NCBI GenBank assembly: GCA_964406155.1
Contig: CAYOQR010000005.1
Location: 1-64,000, forward strand
Direction of reading: 5' to 3'
Length of the DNA: 64,000 bases
DNA from: Dongia_B sp964406155
GTDB lineage: Bacteria > Pseudomonadota > Alphaproteobacteria > Dongiales > Dongiaceae
Positions 35,054 to 44,280 of this stretch are shown here, piece after piece. The stretch's first letter is position 1; the number at the start of each line of letters is the position of its first letter. The notes under the pieces are model-generated. The model was not told the DNA's origin, did no database searches, and saw nothing but the letters and a program-made list of their open reading frames with translations. The translations under genes and the position numbers were made by a program.

Positions 35054-36460
35054 TTACAAAGATCGCAGGAAGGCGATCAAATCGGATCGTTCCGTAGGAG
35101 TCATGGCAACCACGCGCTGCCGCGCGGCCCGTGCCTCGCCGCCATGCCACAGAATGGCCTCCAATATGGTGCCGGCCCGGCCGTCATGGAGCAGTGTCGC
35201 GGGGCCATCGCCGGCAACCGTGTGGCCCAGCCCCCAGAGTGGCGCCGTGCGCCATTCACTGCCGCCGGCCTCACCTTCCGGCACGCCGTCGGCGAGATCC
35301 GGGCCCATATCGTGCAACAACAGATCGCTGTAGGGCGAAATGTGCCGAGCCGGCGCAGTGCCTGCCGCCGGGAGATCATAGCCCGGGCGATGGCAGCCCG
35401 TGCAGCCGGCGGCGGCGAAGAGCTGCTCCCCCGCTTGACGCTTCACGGCAGGCATGTTGTTAGTCGTCACGTTGTTAGCCGACGGCAGCATGGCATTGGC
35501 AACAAAGACATCGACCAGATGACGCAGGGCCTCGGCGATCTCGACATTGTCATATTGCGGCGAATTGCCATTCGGTGCCGCGAGACAGGCCATCTGCGCC
35601 GCTGTGCAATCTCCGCCTGGTGCCGGAAAGAGCGTGGTCGACATGCCGATATCGATGCTGAAGGCATGGGCATTCTGCTGCGCAAGGCTGGGCTGTACCG
35701 CTTTCCAGCCGAAGCGGCCGATCTCCCGTTTGCCGCTGCGCACATCGACAACCCAGTTGGGCCGGCCAGCAATACCATCCGGTTTCACCACCTGCGCCTG
35801 AGCCAGAATTTCCGACGCTGGAATGCGATCCAACAGGCCGAGCCCGTGAATGGCTGGCGCCAAACGCAGGCCAGCCTTGGCTTCGGCGGCGAGCGGACCA
35901 TAGCCGAGATTGGAGAGAGCCGGCTGTGGCCGTTTCAGTTGAACGTTTTCGCCGCCCGCCAAGGCAACGAGCGGCCCGTCGATCATGGTAATATCGACAC
36001 GCGCCTCCGGCTTCTGCCCCGGCAATGCCTGAGTCTGGATCTGCTCGCCATAGACCGGATCGGACTTAGCCACCTCTCCCGGCGCGGCGGCCTGCCCCAG
36101 ATGCACCGTCAGTCCGGCAATAACCGTGCCGCGCTTATCCACCAGCATATTCGGCCGCTGTCCGCCGGGATGGCAGGCATTGCAGGAGCGCGCATTGTAG
36201 AGCGGTCCCAAACCATCGACCGCCTGGGTCGAGGACGGTGCCGCCACCCAATTGCGTTTGAAAAGACCGGCACCCAGCTCGAAGTCCATCCGCTGTGACG
36301 CCGGCATGTGCGGATCCGGCTGTACCACCCGGCGCATCAGAGATTGCGGCTGGCGCTGTGCCGCATCCTCGGCCGTGCTTGGGATCGTCGGCACGAGGAT
36401 GCTGCCGGCCACTAAAAGGCCGGTAATCAAACCGCTCGAGTTGATGCGCAGCCGCCTCAT
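35054..36460 (-). CDS. Di-haem thiol oxidoreductase-like protein (DUF1111)
   Basis: A 468-aa exported protein with a signal peptide (LITGLLVAGSILVPTIPSTA) and two c-type haem motifs, CNACH at 93-97 and CTGCH in the C-terminal third (AAAGCTGCHRPGYDL). DUF1111 proteins resemble MauG/cytochrome c peroxidases and accompany imelysins. It may carry out periplasmic electron transfer during iron uptake; this is inferred from context. The start is 1 bp after the multicopper oxidase stop. Confidence 0.88.
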   Translation of the reverse strand: MRRLRINSSGLITGLLVAGSILVPTIPSTAEDAAQRQPQSLMRRVVQPDPHMPASQRMDFELGAGLFKRNWVAAPSSTQAVDGLGPLYNARSCNACHPGGQRPNMLVDKRGTVIAGLTVHLGQAAAPGEVAKSDPVYGEQIQTQALPGQKPEARVDITMIDGPLVALAGGENVQLKRPQPALSNLGYGPLAAEAKAGLRLAPAIHGLGLLDRIPASEILAQAQVVKPDGIAGRPNWVVDVRSGKREIGRFGWKAVQPSLAQQNAHAFSIDIGMSTTLFPAPGGDCTAAQMACLAAPNGNSPQYDNVEIAEALRHLVDVFVANAMLPSANNVTTNNMPAVKRQAGEQLFAAAGCTGCHRPGYDLPAAGTAPARHISPYSDLLLHDMGPDLADGVPEGEAGGSEWRTAPLWGLGHTVAGDGPATLLHDGRAGTILEAILWHGGEARAARQRVVAMTPTERSDLIAFLRSL

Positions 36461-36461
36461 C

Positions 36462-37991
36462 TCAAGCGACCCGGAAATAGCCCATCATGCCGGTCTCCTG
36501 ATGCTCGATGATGTGGCAATGGATCATCCAATCGCCCGGATTATCGGCGACGAAGGCAACCTTGAGCCGTTCATTGGGAAAGACCAGCGTGGTATCGGAG
36601 AGATGCGGAACGACCTTGTTGGCGCTCGAGCTCAGCACCTGGAAGGTGTGGCCATGCAGGTGGATGGGATGGATCCGAGGCGTCGTGTTGTTGATTTCGA
36701 TGACATAGCTGCGCCCCTTAACCAACTTGAACAAAGGCGATGGCAGCACCTTATGGTCGCGGCCCGGCCAAGCCTGGCCGTTCAGCGCCCAGAAGGTATT
36801 GGTTGTCAGGCAGAGCGCATCCGCCAGCCGGATGGCCTCGCCGTCGGGCAGTTTGAGATCGGGCGCCTTGGCCGATTGCGCCGAGGCCGCACTGAGGCGC
36901 AGCGGCAATTGCTCGGCTCCGTCGATTTTCGGCACCGGGATCTGTGCTGGCCGCAAAATGGCCGGAGTAAAGGCCGGCCTGTCCAATTGCGTATTATTGG
37001 CCGTCAACTCCATCAGCAGGACCGGTTGGGCCGCGAAATAATTGAACACCTGCACCTTCTGTCCGCCATCTTTCGGCATGCGCAGAAGCAGGTCCAGCCG
37101 CATCGCCGGCCCCATCTTCCAGCTATCCAGCTTCACCGGATCCAGTGGATTGCCGTCGGTGGCGATCACCCAGGCCTCGGCGCCTTCGACACCGATCTCG
37201 ATGATCCGGGTCAGATCGAGATTGAGAATGCGCAGACGGATATCGCCATTGGCCGGCACCTCCTGCCGCATCGGCAGGAGGTGGCCATTCATGGTGGCGA
37301 CCTTGCCGAAAGTGCCGGCGGTCGCGGCACCCTTATCCGTCATCATCGCATCGAAACTGCCATCCGGCTTCAGGCGCCAGTCGCGATAGGCACAGACCAG
37401 ATCGGCGTCGCTCGGCCGGGTCTCGTCGCCGTCGATGATCAGGGCGCCGACCAGGCCGCGGCCATATTGCTCGACGGTGTTGCAATGGGGGTGGAAAAAG
37501 AACGTGCCGGTATCCGGCGGCTGGAAGGCATAGGTGAAGTCCTCGCCGGGCTGTACCGGTGCCTGGGTCATATAGGGCACGCCATCCATCGCATTGGGCA
37601 GCCGGATGCCGTGCCAATGGATCGAGGTATGTTCGGTGAGGTTATTCACCAGCTTCGCCCGCAGCCACTGGCCGTGCTGCATGCGGATGACCTGGATACC
37701 GGGCATGTCGCGATAGCCGCCGATCTCGCTCGGCCCAGCCGGTGGCGGAAGAAATTGCTGCGAGCGGAACTTCGCCGTCAGGCTTACATCCAGCACATCA
37801 GCGCCAGCCGGCGGCTGAGGTGCGGTCGGATAGACGAAGGCATTTCCAGCCTCGGCCGATCCGGCGAAATCGCTCCGCAGGATGAAGGGTGCCGCCAGAC
37901 CGGCGACAGCGAGACCGGCAAGGCCCGAGAGCAGATCGCGCCGTTTCAATCTCGCCTTGTACATTTCCTGATGGCTCGGAGACTTTGCCAT
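36462..37991 (-). CDS. Multicopper oxidase (putative ferroxidase), Tat-exported
   Basis: About 509 aa with a twin-arginine leader (LKRRDLLSGLAGLAVAGLAAP). Copper ligand motifs in order are SIHWHGIRLP, FFHPHCNTVEQ, IHPIHLHGHTFQV and the C-terminal HCHIIEHQETGMM, making a complete type 1 and trinuclear set of three cupredoxin domains. ATG 37991 (MAKSPSHQ) and ATG 37964 (MYKARLKRR) are both possible. The place between two iron-linked genes suggests periplasmic Fe(II) oxidation before uptake, as an inference; copper detoxification is the alternative. Confidence 0.88.
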   Translation of the reverse strand: MAKSPSHQEMYKARLKRRDLLSGLAGLAVAGLAAPFILRSDFAGSAEAGNAFVYPTAPQPPAGADVLDVSLTAKFRSQQFLPPPAGPSEIGGYRDMPGIQVIRMQHGQWLRAKLVNNLTEHTSIHWHGIRLPNAMDGVPYMTQAPVQPGEDFTYAFQPPDTGTFFFHPHCNTVEQYGRGLVGALIIDGDETRPSDADLVCAYRDWRLKPDGSFDAMMTDKGAATAGTFGKVATMNGHLLPMRQEVPANGDIRLRILNLDLTRIIEIGVEGAEAWVIATDGNPLDPVKLDSWKMGPAMRLDLLLRMPKDGGQKVQVFNYFAAQPVLLMELTANNTQLDRPAFTPAILRPAQIPVPKIDGAEQLPLRLSAASAQSAKAPDLKLPDGEAIRLADALCLTTNTFWALNGQAWPGRDHKVLPSPLFKLVKGRSYVIEINNTTPRIHPIHLHGHTFQVLSSSANKVVPHLSDTTLVFPNERLKVAFVADNPGDWMIHCHIIEHQETGMMGYFRVA

Positions 37992-38124
37992 AATCCGCTT
38001 GCTTGCTCTCTCAGAACAGTCGAGGGGCCGGGCTGGAGCAACATGCGTGCCCCTACCCGGCCCCGATAAGTCCATCTGGCAATCCGCCGGCGACCAACCG
38101 GAGAAACCTGCCAGCGCAGACGGT

Positions 38125-39408
38125 TTACTCGGTCTTGACGGCCGCGGGATTGTCCAGGCTGTCCGAACCCTCGACCTTGATGGTCAGGCCCAGGGCCGCG
38201 ACGACGCCCTCGATTCCGTGGGTCTGCGTCACCAATGTGTCGACCACATGCTGGACGATCTTGTTGCCCTCGGGATTGTCCGCGCCGATCATCTGGTCAT
38301 AGGCCCATTTGCCGCTATCGGCGGTCTGCTTCAGAACCGTCATGGCCTCGGTGGTCGCCTTCATATCGGCGGTCAGCTTCGCATCGGCCTTCGGTGCCCT
38401 CGCCTTGACATAATCATGCAGGCTCGGCCCCTTCATCTCGCTGCCATCGACCCGCTTATAGGTCCCGATATAGACATTCACCATGCCCACCTGATCGTAA
38501 TAATGCGAGTTATGGGTATTGTCGCTGAAGCAGTCCTGCTCCTCTTCGGGATCGTGCAGCATGAGGCCGAGCTTGGTACGCTCGCCACCCAATTCGCCAT
38601 AGGACAGGCTGCCGAGGCCGGTCAGCATGACGGCGAGGCCGTCCTTCTCCTTGCCGGCCATCAGGCGCTTGCGCGATGCACCATCCTTGGTCCAGAGATC
38701 GCGCATCGCCGTCAGATCGTCGATCAGCAATTCGGTCGCTACCGTCAGATAGGCAGCGCGCCGGTCACAATTACCGTTGGTGCAGTTCTTCTGATCGTAA
38801 TCCGTGGCGGGGCGATTGCCGGCACCGGGGCCGGTGCCGTTCAGATCCTGCCCCCACAGCAGGAATTCGATGGCGTGATAGCCGATGGCGACATTGGTCT
38901 CGACGCCGCCGGCCTGCTGCAGGGATTGGATCAGCTTCTTGTCGATGACACTTGCATCGATCTTGTCCTTGCCGATCTGCACCTGCTTGTTGGCGATGAT
39001 GTTCAGCCGGTAGAACGGATTGGAATCCGAGCTCTCACCATAGCTCTCGGCCACGTAGTCGATCAGGCCTTCATCCAGCGGCCAGGAATTGACGGTGCCC
39101 TCCAGCTCGTCCACTTCCGGATTGCCGAAGCGAAAGGCCTCGGTCTGCATATAGGGGACCCGCGCAGCCTTCCAGGCATCGCGCGCAGCCGCCAGTGTCT
39201 TGTCATTGGGATCGGCGAGGAAAGCCGCGATCACCTTGTTCAGATGCTGCGCCGTCGTCACGCTATCGTCATAAGCCGCATAGGCGATGTCGGCGTAATG
39301 CGTCAGGATCGCCTTGGGTTGAGGCGTCGCCGCCTGTGCCGGCGCGACCATGGCGCTGCCGGCCAGCAACAGGGCCGCCAGGCCCATCAAACTGTTCTTC
39401 AACCTCAT
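38125..39408 (-). CDS. Imelysin-family iron-regulated protein (IrpA-like)
   Basis: A 427-aa exported protein with a signal peptide (LMGLAALLLAGSAMVAPAQA) and the intact imelysin motif GxHxxE in AIGYHAIEFLLWGQD, plus VPYMQTEAFRFGNPEVDELEG and the C-terminal HGIEGVV. ATG 39408 has GAGGGG upstream. It is the first gene of the five-gene iron cluster and is preceded by a Fur-box-like palindrome about 109 bp upstream of the start, so it should be iron-repressed. Confidence 0.9.
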   Translation of the reverse strand: MRLKNSLMGLAALLLAGSAMVAPAQAATPQPKAILTHYADIAYAAYDDSVTTAQHLNKVIAAFLADPNDKTLAAARDAWKAARVPYMQTEAFRFGNPEVDELEGTVNSWPLDEGLIDYVAESYGESSDSNPFYRLNIIANKQVQIGKDKIDASVIDKKLIQSLQQAGGVETNVAIGYHAIEFLLWGQDLNGTGPGAGNRPATDYDQKNCTNGNCDRRAAYLTVATELLIDDLTAMRDLWTKDGASRKRLMAGKEKDGLAVMLTGLGSLSYGELGGERTKLGLMLHDPEEEQDCFSDNTHNSHYYDQVGMVNVYIGTYKRVDGSEMKGPSLHDYVKARAPKADAKLTADMKATTEAMTVLKQTADSGKWAYDQMIGADNPEGNKIVQHVVDTLVTQTHGIEGVVAALGLTIKVEGSDSLDNPAAVKTE

Positions 39409-39516
39409 TTCCCCTCTCCGAAGACTGTATGTGAATTTCCCGGGCAGCGCATTTGGTGCCCCCGGCGGTCGCAATCGGCCCCTCGCTGAGGCGATGATTA
39501 GCCGAGTCCTCTAGAC

Positions 39517-39535
39517 ATTGCAACTCATTCGCATT
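39517..39535. promoter_or_regulatory. Fur-box-like site between imelysin and bacterioferritin genes
   Basis: On the minus strand this 19-bp site reads AATGCGAATGAGTTGCAAT, an imperfect palindrome. Shifted by 3 bp it matches the classical GATAAT-type Fur consensus at 13 of 19 positions. The position fits the promoter of the imelysin operon and is 176 bp upstream of bfr. Fur or the related alphaproteobacterial regulators (Irr, RirA) could bind; sequence alone does not tell which. Confidence 0.6.
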
Positions 39536-39710
39536 ATCGTAAAGCCATCCTGCGCGACCACGCAGTGCAACTCGCTCCTTCGCGCTCGGCAGCAAAATGC
39601 TCGTCTGCCGAGCCTTTTGTTTTATCTTTTTCTCAATTTGCGGTAGGCTCCCCCGTCTATCCCTGGGGGTCATCCCCGATGCGCGAAATTACGACAGCGG
39701 AGTGCCAGCC

Positions 39711-40193
39711 ATGAAGGGCGACAAGAAAGTCATCGCGATCCTCAACAAGGCCCTGAAAAACGAACTGACGGCGATCAATCAGTATTTCCTGCATTCCCGC
39801 ATGTTCAAGAACTGGGGCTTGGGGAAACTGGCCAAGCACGAATACGAAGAATCCATTGATGAGATGAAGCATGCCGACAAGCTGATCGAGCGCATCCTCT
39901 TCCTGGAAGGCATGCCCAATCTGCAGGATCTCGGCAAATTGCTGATCGGCGAGGACGTCAAGGAGGCTCTTGCCTGCGATCTCAAGCTCGAAATGGCGGC
40001 GATGCCCGACCTGAAGAGCGGCATCGCCTATTGCGAACAGGTGCAGGACTACATCTCGCGCGAATTGCTGGAAGACATTCTCGAATCCGAAGAGGAACAT
40101 GTCGACTGGCTGGAAACCAATCTCGAACTCATCGAGAAAATCGGCATCCAGAATTATCTCCAGTCCCAGATGGATGTGTCCTCGTCGACTTGA
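39711..40193 (+). CDS. bfr: Bacterioferritin
   Basis: A 160-aa iron-storage protein. It matches Bfr along its whole length: MKGDKKVIAILNKALKNEL, INQYFLHSRMFKNWGLGKLA, and ESIDEMKHADKLIERILFLE, which contains the ferroxidase ligands (ExxH) and the haem-ligand Met52. The second ferroxidase pair is in EDILESEEEHVDWLE. GGAG precedes ATG 39711. It is divergent from the iron cluster and a strong terminator follows. Confidence 0.96.
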   Translation: MKGDKKVIAILNKALKNELTAINQYFLHSRMFKNWGLGKLAKHEYEESIDEMKHADKLIERILFLEGMPNLQDLGKLLIGEDVKEALACDLKLEMAAMPDLKSGIAYCEQVQDYISRELLEDILESEEEHVDWLETNLELIEKIGIQNYLQSQMDVSSST

Positions 40194-40284
40194 TGACTAG
40201 GTTCGAAATAGCGGCTTGATTTGAGGTTCGTGGCCTTCGCGAAGAAAAAGGACCTCAGCCAGCTACTCTAAGGAACGACAAATC

Positions 40285-40316
40285 AATAACCCCCGGTCGC
40301 GAAACCGGGGGTTATT
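40285..40316. terminator. Bidirectional rho-independent terminator
   Basis: A perfect 13-bp stem (AATAACCCCCGGT / ACCGGGGGTTATT) with a 6-nt loop, U-rich on the plus strand, lies between bfr and the convergent flavoprotein gene. It can end transcripts from both sides. Confidence 0.9.
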
Positions 40317-40347
40317 TTGATTGGTATGAAGCGATGACGCTGCGTTA

Positions 40348-42417
40348 CTAGTCCTGCGCAAGTGCCGCGACTTCACGGCGGAATGGCAGTGCATCTCCAA
40401 TATCCGGTTCATCCAATTCGCGTGCGAACCGATGTCCCGCATATGTCGCCCAGGCGATCGGACCTGGAGCTTCGGCGTCACCGAAGACCTTGATCGTCTT
40501 AATGCCGCTATCGGACCATTCCTGCTGACGCGCCTTTAGATCTGTCCAGATGGCATCGTCTTGCAAGCGAGACGTCACCAGGACGACGGCGTCGGCTTCC
40601 AAGTCGCGCTCCGCACCCGTGTAGCTGCACGCGGTCGTAACACCACCGGTGCCGATACGCTTGATCGTGCGATTGAGGACGATTTCCACGCCACATTCGG
40701 CGAGCCGGCGATGAATGGCTCCTTGTTCGAGGGTATTGCGGGTCCAATCCGAGACAAATGCCGCGGGCGTGACCAGCGTTACCTTGGCTCCTTGACGGGC
40801 CATCAGTTCCGCCAGGACACCGCCCATGTAGTAGTGGTCATCATCAAATAGGATGACCTTTCCCGTTGGAATCCTACCCGCCATCAGATCGTCTGGCGTG
40901 TAGATCGGCATCGCCGGGTCGATCGGCATCGCGACAACATGCGCGCGGGCGACGCCATCACGGCGCCAAGTCGAGCCTGTTGCCAGGGCCACATTCTGAA
41001 ATCCAAATGACAAGACATCATCGGCCGACAGGCGGCTCTCAAGATAGACCTCGACATTCGGCATTTGGCTGAGCTGATATTGCCGGTAATCGCGGACGCG
41101 TCCCCAGGCGGAGAGGCCTGGAAGCTTGCATTCCCGGGCGACCCGACCGCCAAGCTCGCTGCCGGCTTCGGCAAGCGCCACCTTATAGCCCCGCAATCCA
41201 AGTGCACGAGCGGCTTCCAATCCGGCCGGACCGGCGCCGACGACCAGGACGCTTTCACTGGCGCCCTTCGGTTGCATACGCTCCGGATGCCAGCCCTTCC
41301 GCCACTCTTCCATAAACGCGGGGTTTTGCGTGCACCGCGAAATGGACATGGTCATGTCGCCGGTGATGCAGATATTGCAGCCGATGCACTCGCGAATATC
41401 CTCGGGGCGCCCCTCCTCGATCTTCTTCGGCAGGAACGGATCCGCGATGGACGGGCGCGCACATCCGATGAAATCGAGGGTCCCCGACTTGATCATCCGC
41501 ACCATGGCATCAGGTGAAGTAAAGCGCCCGACACCCACGACCGGCTTCGACGTGAGTTTCTTGATGCCGGAAACGAGGGATTCTTGGGCTGCCTCTTCCT
41601 TGAAGCGCGATGGTCCGGAACAATCTTCCCAAGCGCCATGCGCCAGGTCCCAGAGATCCGGCAGATCGGCATGCATCTCAATCATTTCCCGGACTTCCGC
41701 GTTCGAAAAGCCCAGTTCGCCGATCATTTCGTCCAAGGACAGACGAAGCGTCAGCCCGCAGGTATCGCCAATCGCATCCCGCCCCTCCTCGATGAGCTCG
41801 CGCATGAGGCGGGAGCGATTCTCGAGGGAACCGCCATATTCATCTGACCGCTGGTTGGTCGCGGTCGAGAGAAAATGCTGAATGATGCCAAATCCGTGTG
41901 CGCCATACAGGCAGACGAGATCAAAGCCTGCCTGCTTGGCGCGCTTATAAGCGTTGCGGTGCCAACGGCGCAAATCGCGGATGTCTTGCTTGTCCATGGC
42001 CCGCGCCTGCACCGGATCGTTGGTGAATGTCCGGATCGGCAAAGCCGAAGGTCCTCTTGGAACCTCCTTCGTATAGAGGTTTGGGCCATTGATTCCGGAA
42101 TAGGCGAGCTGAATACCGGCTAGTGCCCCATATTCATGCATCGCATCGGCCATCTTCGCCAATGCCGGAATATCCGCATCGTCCCACAAGCGCAGTTCGA
42201 TAAACGGCGTGATTTCGGAGGTGTGATGCATCTCCGTCTGTTCGGTGAAGATGACGCCCCAACCGCCTTCGGACTTGATCCGGCGCATCTCAGCCGCAGC
42301 CGACGGATCGCGATAGCCGCCGCCATTGCAGTGCGGGACCTGATAAAACCGATTTTTCGCGGTTACAGGCCCGATCTTCATCGGCTCAAACAAAATATCG
42401 TAGCGCGCGTCGCGCAT
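40348..42417 (-). CDS. TMADH/DMADH-family iron-sulfur flavoprotein (methylamine-type dehydrogenase)
   Basis: A 689-aa enzyme with an N-terminal FMN TIM barrel, a [4Fe-4S] motif and a C-terminal FAD/NAD-like domain. With the start at 42417, Cys30 (QVPHCNGG) falls exactly where trimethylamine dehydrogenase links FMN, and residue 60 is Gln (FTEQTEM), as in dimethylamine dehydrogenase, not the Tyr of TMADH. The cluster Cys are CIGCNIC and a later Cys in SRCTQN; the Trp that follows CIGCNxC in TMADH (CISRW) is Asp here. The nucleotide-binding motif VVGAGPAGLEAARALG follows. The substrate is probably a methylated secondary amine or relative (for example N-methylproline), not trimethylamine. GGGAGAG precedes the ATG. 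Confidence 0.85.
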   Translation of the reverse strand: MRDARYDILFEPMKIGPVTAKNRFYQVPHCNGGGYRDPSAAAEMRRIKSEGGWGVIFTEQTEMHHTSEITPFIELRLWDDADIPALAKMADAMHEYGALAGIQLAYSGINGPNLYTKEVPRGPSALPIRTFTNDPVQARAMDKQDIRDLRRWHRNAYKRAKQAGFDLVCLYGAHGFGIIQHFLSTATNQRSDEYGGSLENRSRLMRELIEEGRDAIGDTCGLTLRLSLDEMIGELGFSNAEVREMIEMHADLPDLWDLAHGAWEDCSGPSRFKEEAAQESLVSGIKKLTSKPVVGVGRFTSPDAMVRMIKSGTLDFIGCARPSIADPFLPKKIEEGRPEDIRECIGCNICITGDMTMSISRCTQNPAFMEEWRKGWHPERMQPKGASESVLVVGAGPAGLEAARALGLRGYKVALAEAGSELGGRVARECKLPGLSAWGRVRDYRQYQLSQMPNVEVYLESRLSADDVLSFGFQNVALATGSTWRRDGVARAHVVAMPIDPAMPIYTPDDLMAGRIPTGKVILFDDDHYYMGGVLAELMARQGAKVTLVTPAAFVSDWTRNTLEQGAIHRRLAECGVEIVLNRTIKRIGTGGVTTACSYTGAERDLEADAVVLVTSRLQDDAIWTDLKARQQEWSDSGIKTIKVFGDAEAPGPIAWATYAGHRFARELDEPDIGDALPFRREVAALAQD

Positions 42418-42577
42418 CTCATCTCTCCCTATTATCGCGCTGAGGCGAGTGCAATGCAGGTCGCGCCCATCGCGTCTCATCACCACACATCAAGGATGTG
42501 CATCTCTCCTTCGAGAATAATGCATCTACATTGGGTATGTGCCTTTGCCTGAATGTATGACGAACCGCTGACGTTGA

Positions 42578-43852
42578 CTAAGGTTTCTGCGTCTTGCTCG
42601 TCGCTGCGGCATGATAGGACAGATATTTGCGTTGGGTCGAGATGCGGTCCGCAAGATGCTTTGCGTCATGCCAGACGCCCCATATGAAACTCGAACCTCG
42701 CCGGGACTGCCATGGCAGCCCAAGGAAATAGATTCCGGGTTCAACGGAGACACCCCGATGATGCCTTGGCCGGCCCTTCTCATCGAAGGCATCCACTTTC
42801 ATCCAGCTATAATCGGCACTATATCCGGTCGCCCAGATGACAGACTTGACGCCAGCCTCCGCGAGATTCAGCGACAGGATTGGATCGAGCACGCATGCCG
42901 GATCCGGCTCGAGCTTTCGGGCTTCAGGATCTGCAGGAAGATCAAGGCCATTGCGGGCAACATAGGCGTCGGCTTCGTCCAGCAGAGACATGTAGTTGGC
43001 GTCGCCACGGGCAATATTGGCCGCAAGATCGGCGGCGAAGCTGAGTCTGCCGTTTTCATAGGATTTGGTCAGGCCAACGAGCATCATGCCCTGGTTGGCA
43101 AGGCGGCGGAAGTCGATGGTCTCGCCTCCCCGCGCGCCGCTGACAGCGATGGTGACATGTTCCGTCCCGGGCCCCGGCGTCTCCATATCCCACTTGCCGA
43201 GGACACCCAGCCACCAGCAGAAATCGCGCCCCCGATAGGCGCGCGGCGGCCGATCATGGGCACCGACCGAGAGATAGACCCGGCGCCCCGCGCGCAGGAG
43301 TTCGTCGGCGATCTGGACGCCGGACGAACCCGCACCGATCACCATCACAGCGCCTTCCGGCAATTGCTGGGGATTGTGGTAGGTGCTGGAGTGCATCTGC
43401 AGGATGCCGGCTTCTTTCGGAATGATATTGGGAATGATCGGCCGTTGAAACGGCCCGGTCGCAGCGACGACGCTATTGGCTTCGATCACGCCTTGCGAGG
43501 TTTCGACCCGGAATCCTGGTCTGCCGTCAATCCGTTCGAGCGACTTCACATCAACGCCGCAGCGGATGGGGGCTGCAATCATTTCGGCATAGGCAGCGAA
43601 ATAGTCTGCCATTGTCTCCTTGGGCGCAAATCCATCCGGGTCAACGCCGGCGATTTCCATCCCGGGAAACCGATCATGCCAGGCAGGGCCATTGGCGACC
43701 AAAGAGTCCCACCTCTCCGAGCGCCAGCGTTCGGCGATGCGATGGCGCTCCAGAACGAGATGGGGAACGCCGCACTTGGTCAGATGCTCACTCATGGCCA
43801 ACCCGGCCTGACCGCCACCGACGACCAGCGTATCGACTACCTCAACTGACAT
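42578..43852 (-). CDS. Flavin-containing monooxygenase (FMO/CzcO type)
   Basis: A 424-aa FAD/NADPH oxygenase with two Rossmann motifs: VVGGGQAGLAMSEHL at the N-terminus and VIGAGSSGVQIADEL near residue 170; the segment between (MHSSTYHNPQQLPEG) resembles the FMO fingerprint region, and ATGYSADYSWM is the C-terminal ATG motif. It should oxygenate a soft nucleophile (N or S) or a ketone. It lies 160 bp upstream of the amine dehydrogenase on the same strand, so a joint catabolic route for a methylated amine is possible. Confidence 0.87.
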   Translation of the reverse strand: MSVEVVDTLVVGGGQAGLAMSEHLTKCGVPHLVLERHRIAERWRSERWDSLVANGPAWHDRFPGMEIAGVDPDGFAPKETMADYFAAYAEMIAAPIRCGVDVKSLERIDGRPGFRVETSQGVIEANSVVAATGPFQRPIIPNIIPKEAGILQMHSSTYHNPQQLPEGAVMVIGAGSSGVQIADELLRAGRRVYLSVGAHDRPPRAYRGRDFCWWLGVLGKWDMETPGPGTEHVTIAVSGARGGETIDFRRLANQGMMLVGLTKSYENGRLSFAADLAANIARGDANYMSLLDEADAYVARNGLDLPADPEARKLEPDPACVLDPILSLNLAEAGVKSVIWATGYSADYSWMKVDAFDEKGRPRHHRGVSVEPGIYFLGLPWQSRRGSSFIWGVWHDAKHLADRISTQRKYLSYHAAATSKTQKP

Positions 43853-44280
43853 AACTGCGCCCCTTTTTCCCCAATGGAGACATTGTCCGGTAATGCGGCA
43901 TTTCTGTTTCTCAGGTTAGATGAAGGGACTGCATAGGGAAAATATAATTTCTCGCGATCCTGAATAAGTTTTACAAATGCAGGCGGGTGGACAACGCTAA
44001 CCTCCTGAGATTTGCCGAAATTCGACCTATCCCACGTTCAGAGCATTACAGGCGCCCCAGACACCGGACTGCCGAAGGCTGTTGCAACCCTCCTTCAGCA
44101 GCTGTCCCAGCTCGATCTGTTCCATCAGGACCGCTTTAAGCGCCGGCGTGTCCATCCGGCAGATCAGAAACCTGTCTTAATAGATCGATTACGATCGAAA
44201 CAAAGCCGCAGCAACCGCCGGAACAGCCCTTCTTCCCAATCGTTTTTGATTCATAAACGATTACGGTCGAGGTCCTTGAG
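43853..44280. other. Intergenic region, AT-richer than its surroundings
   Basis: It contains the FMO gene promoter side. A plus-strand open frame from 44012 runs to 44473 but overlaps the next ORF and has an Arg/Ser-rich composition like a shadow, so I do not call it a gene. No repeat or RNA was seen. This marks the left side of the accessory stretch. Confidence 0.4.
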
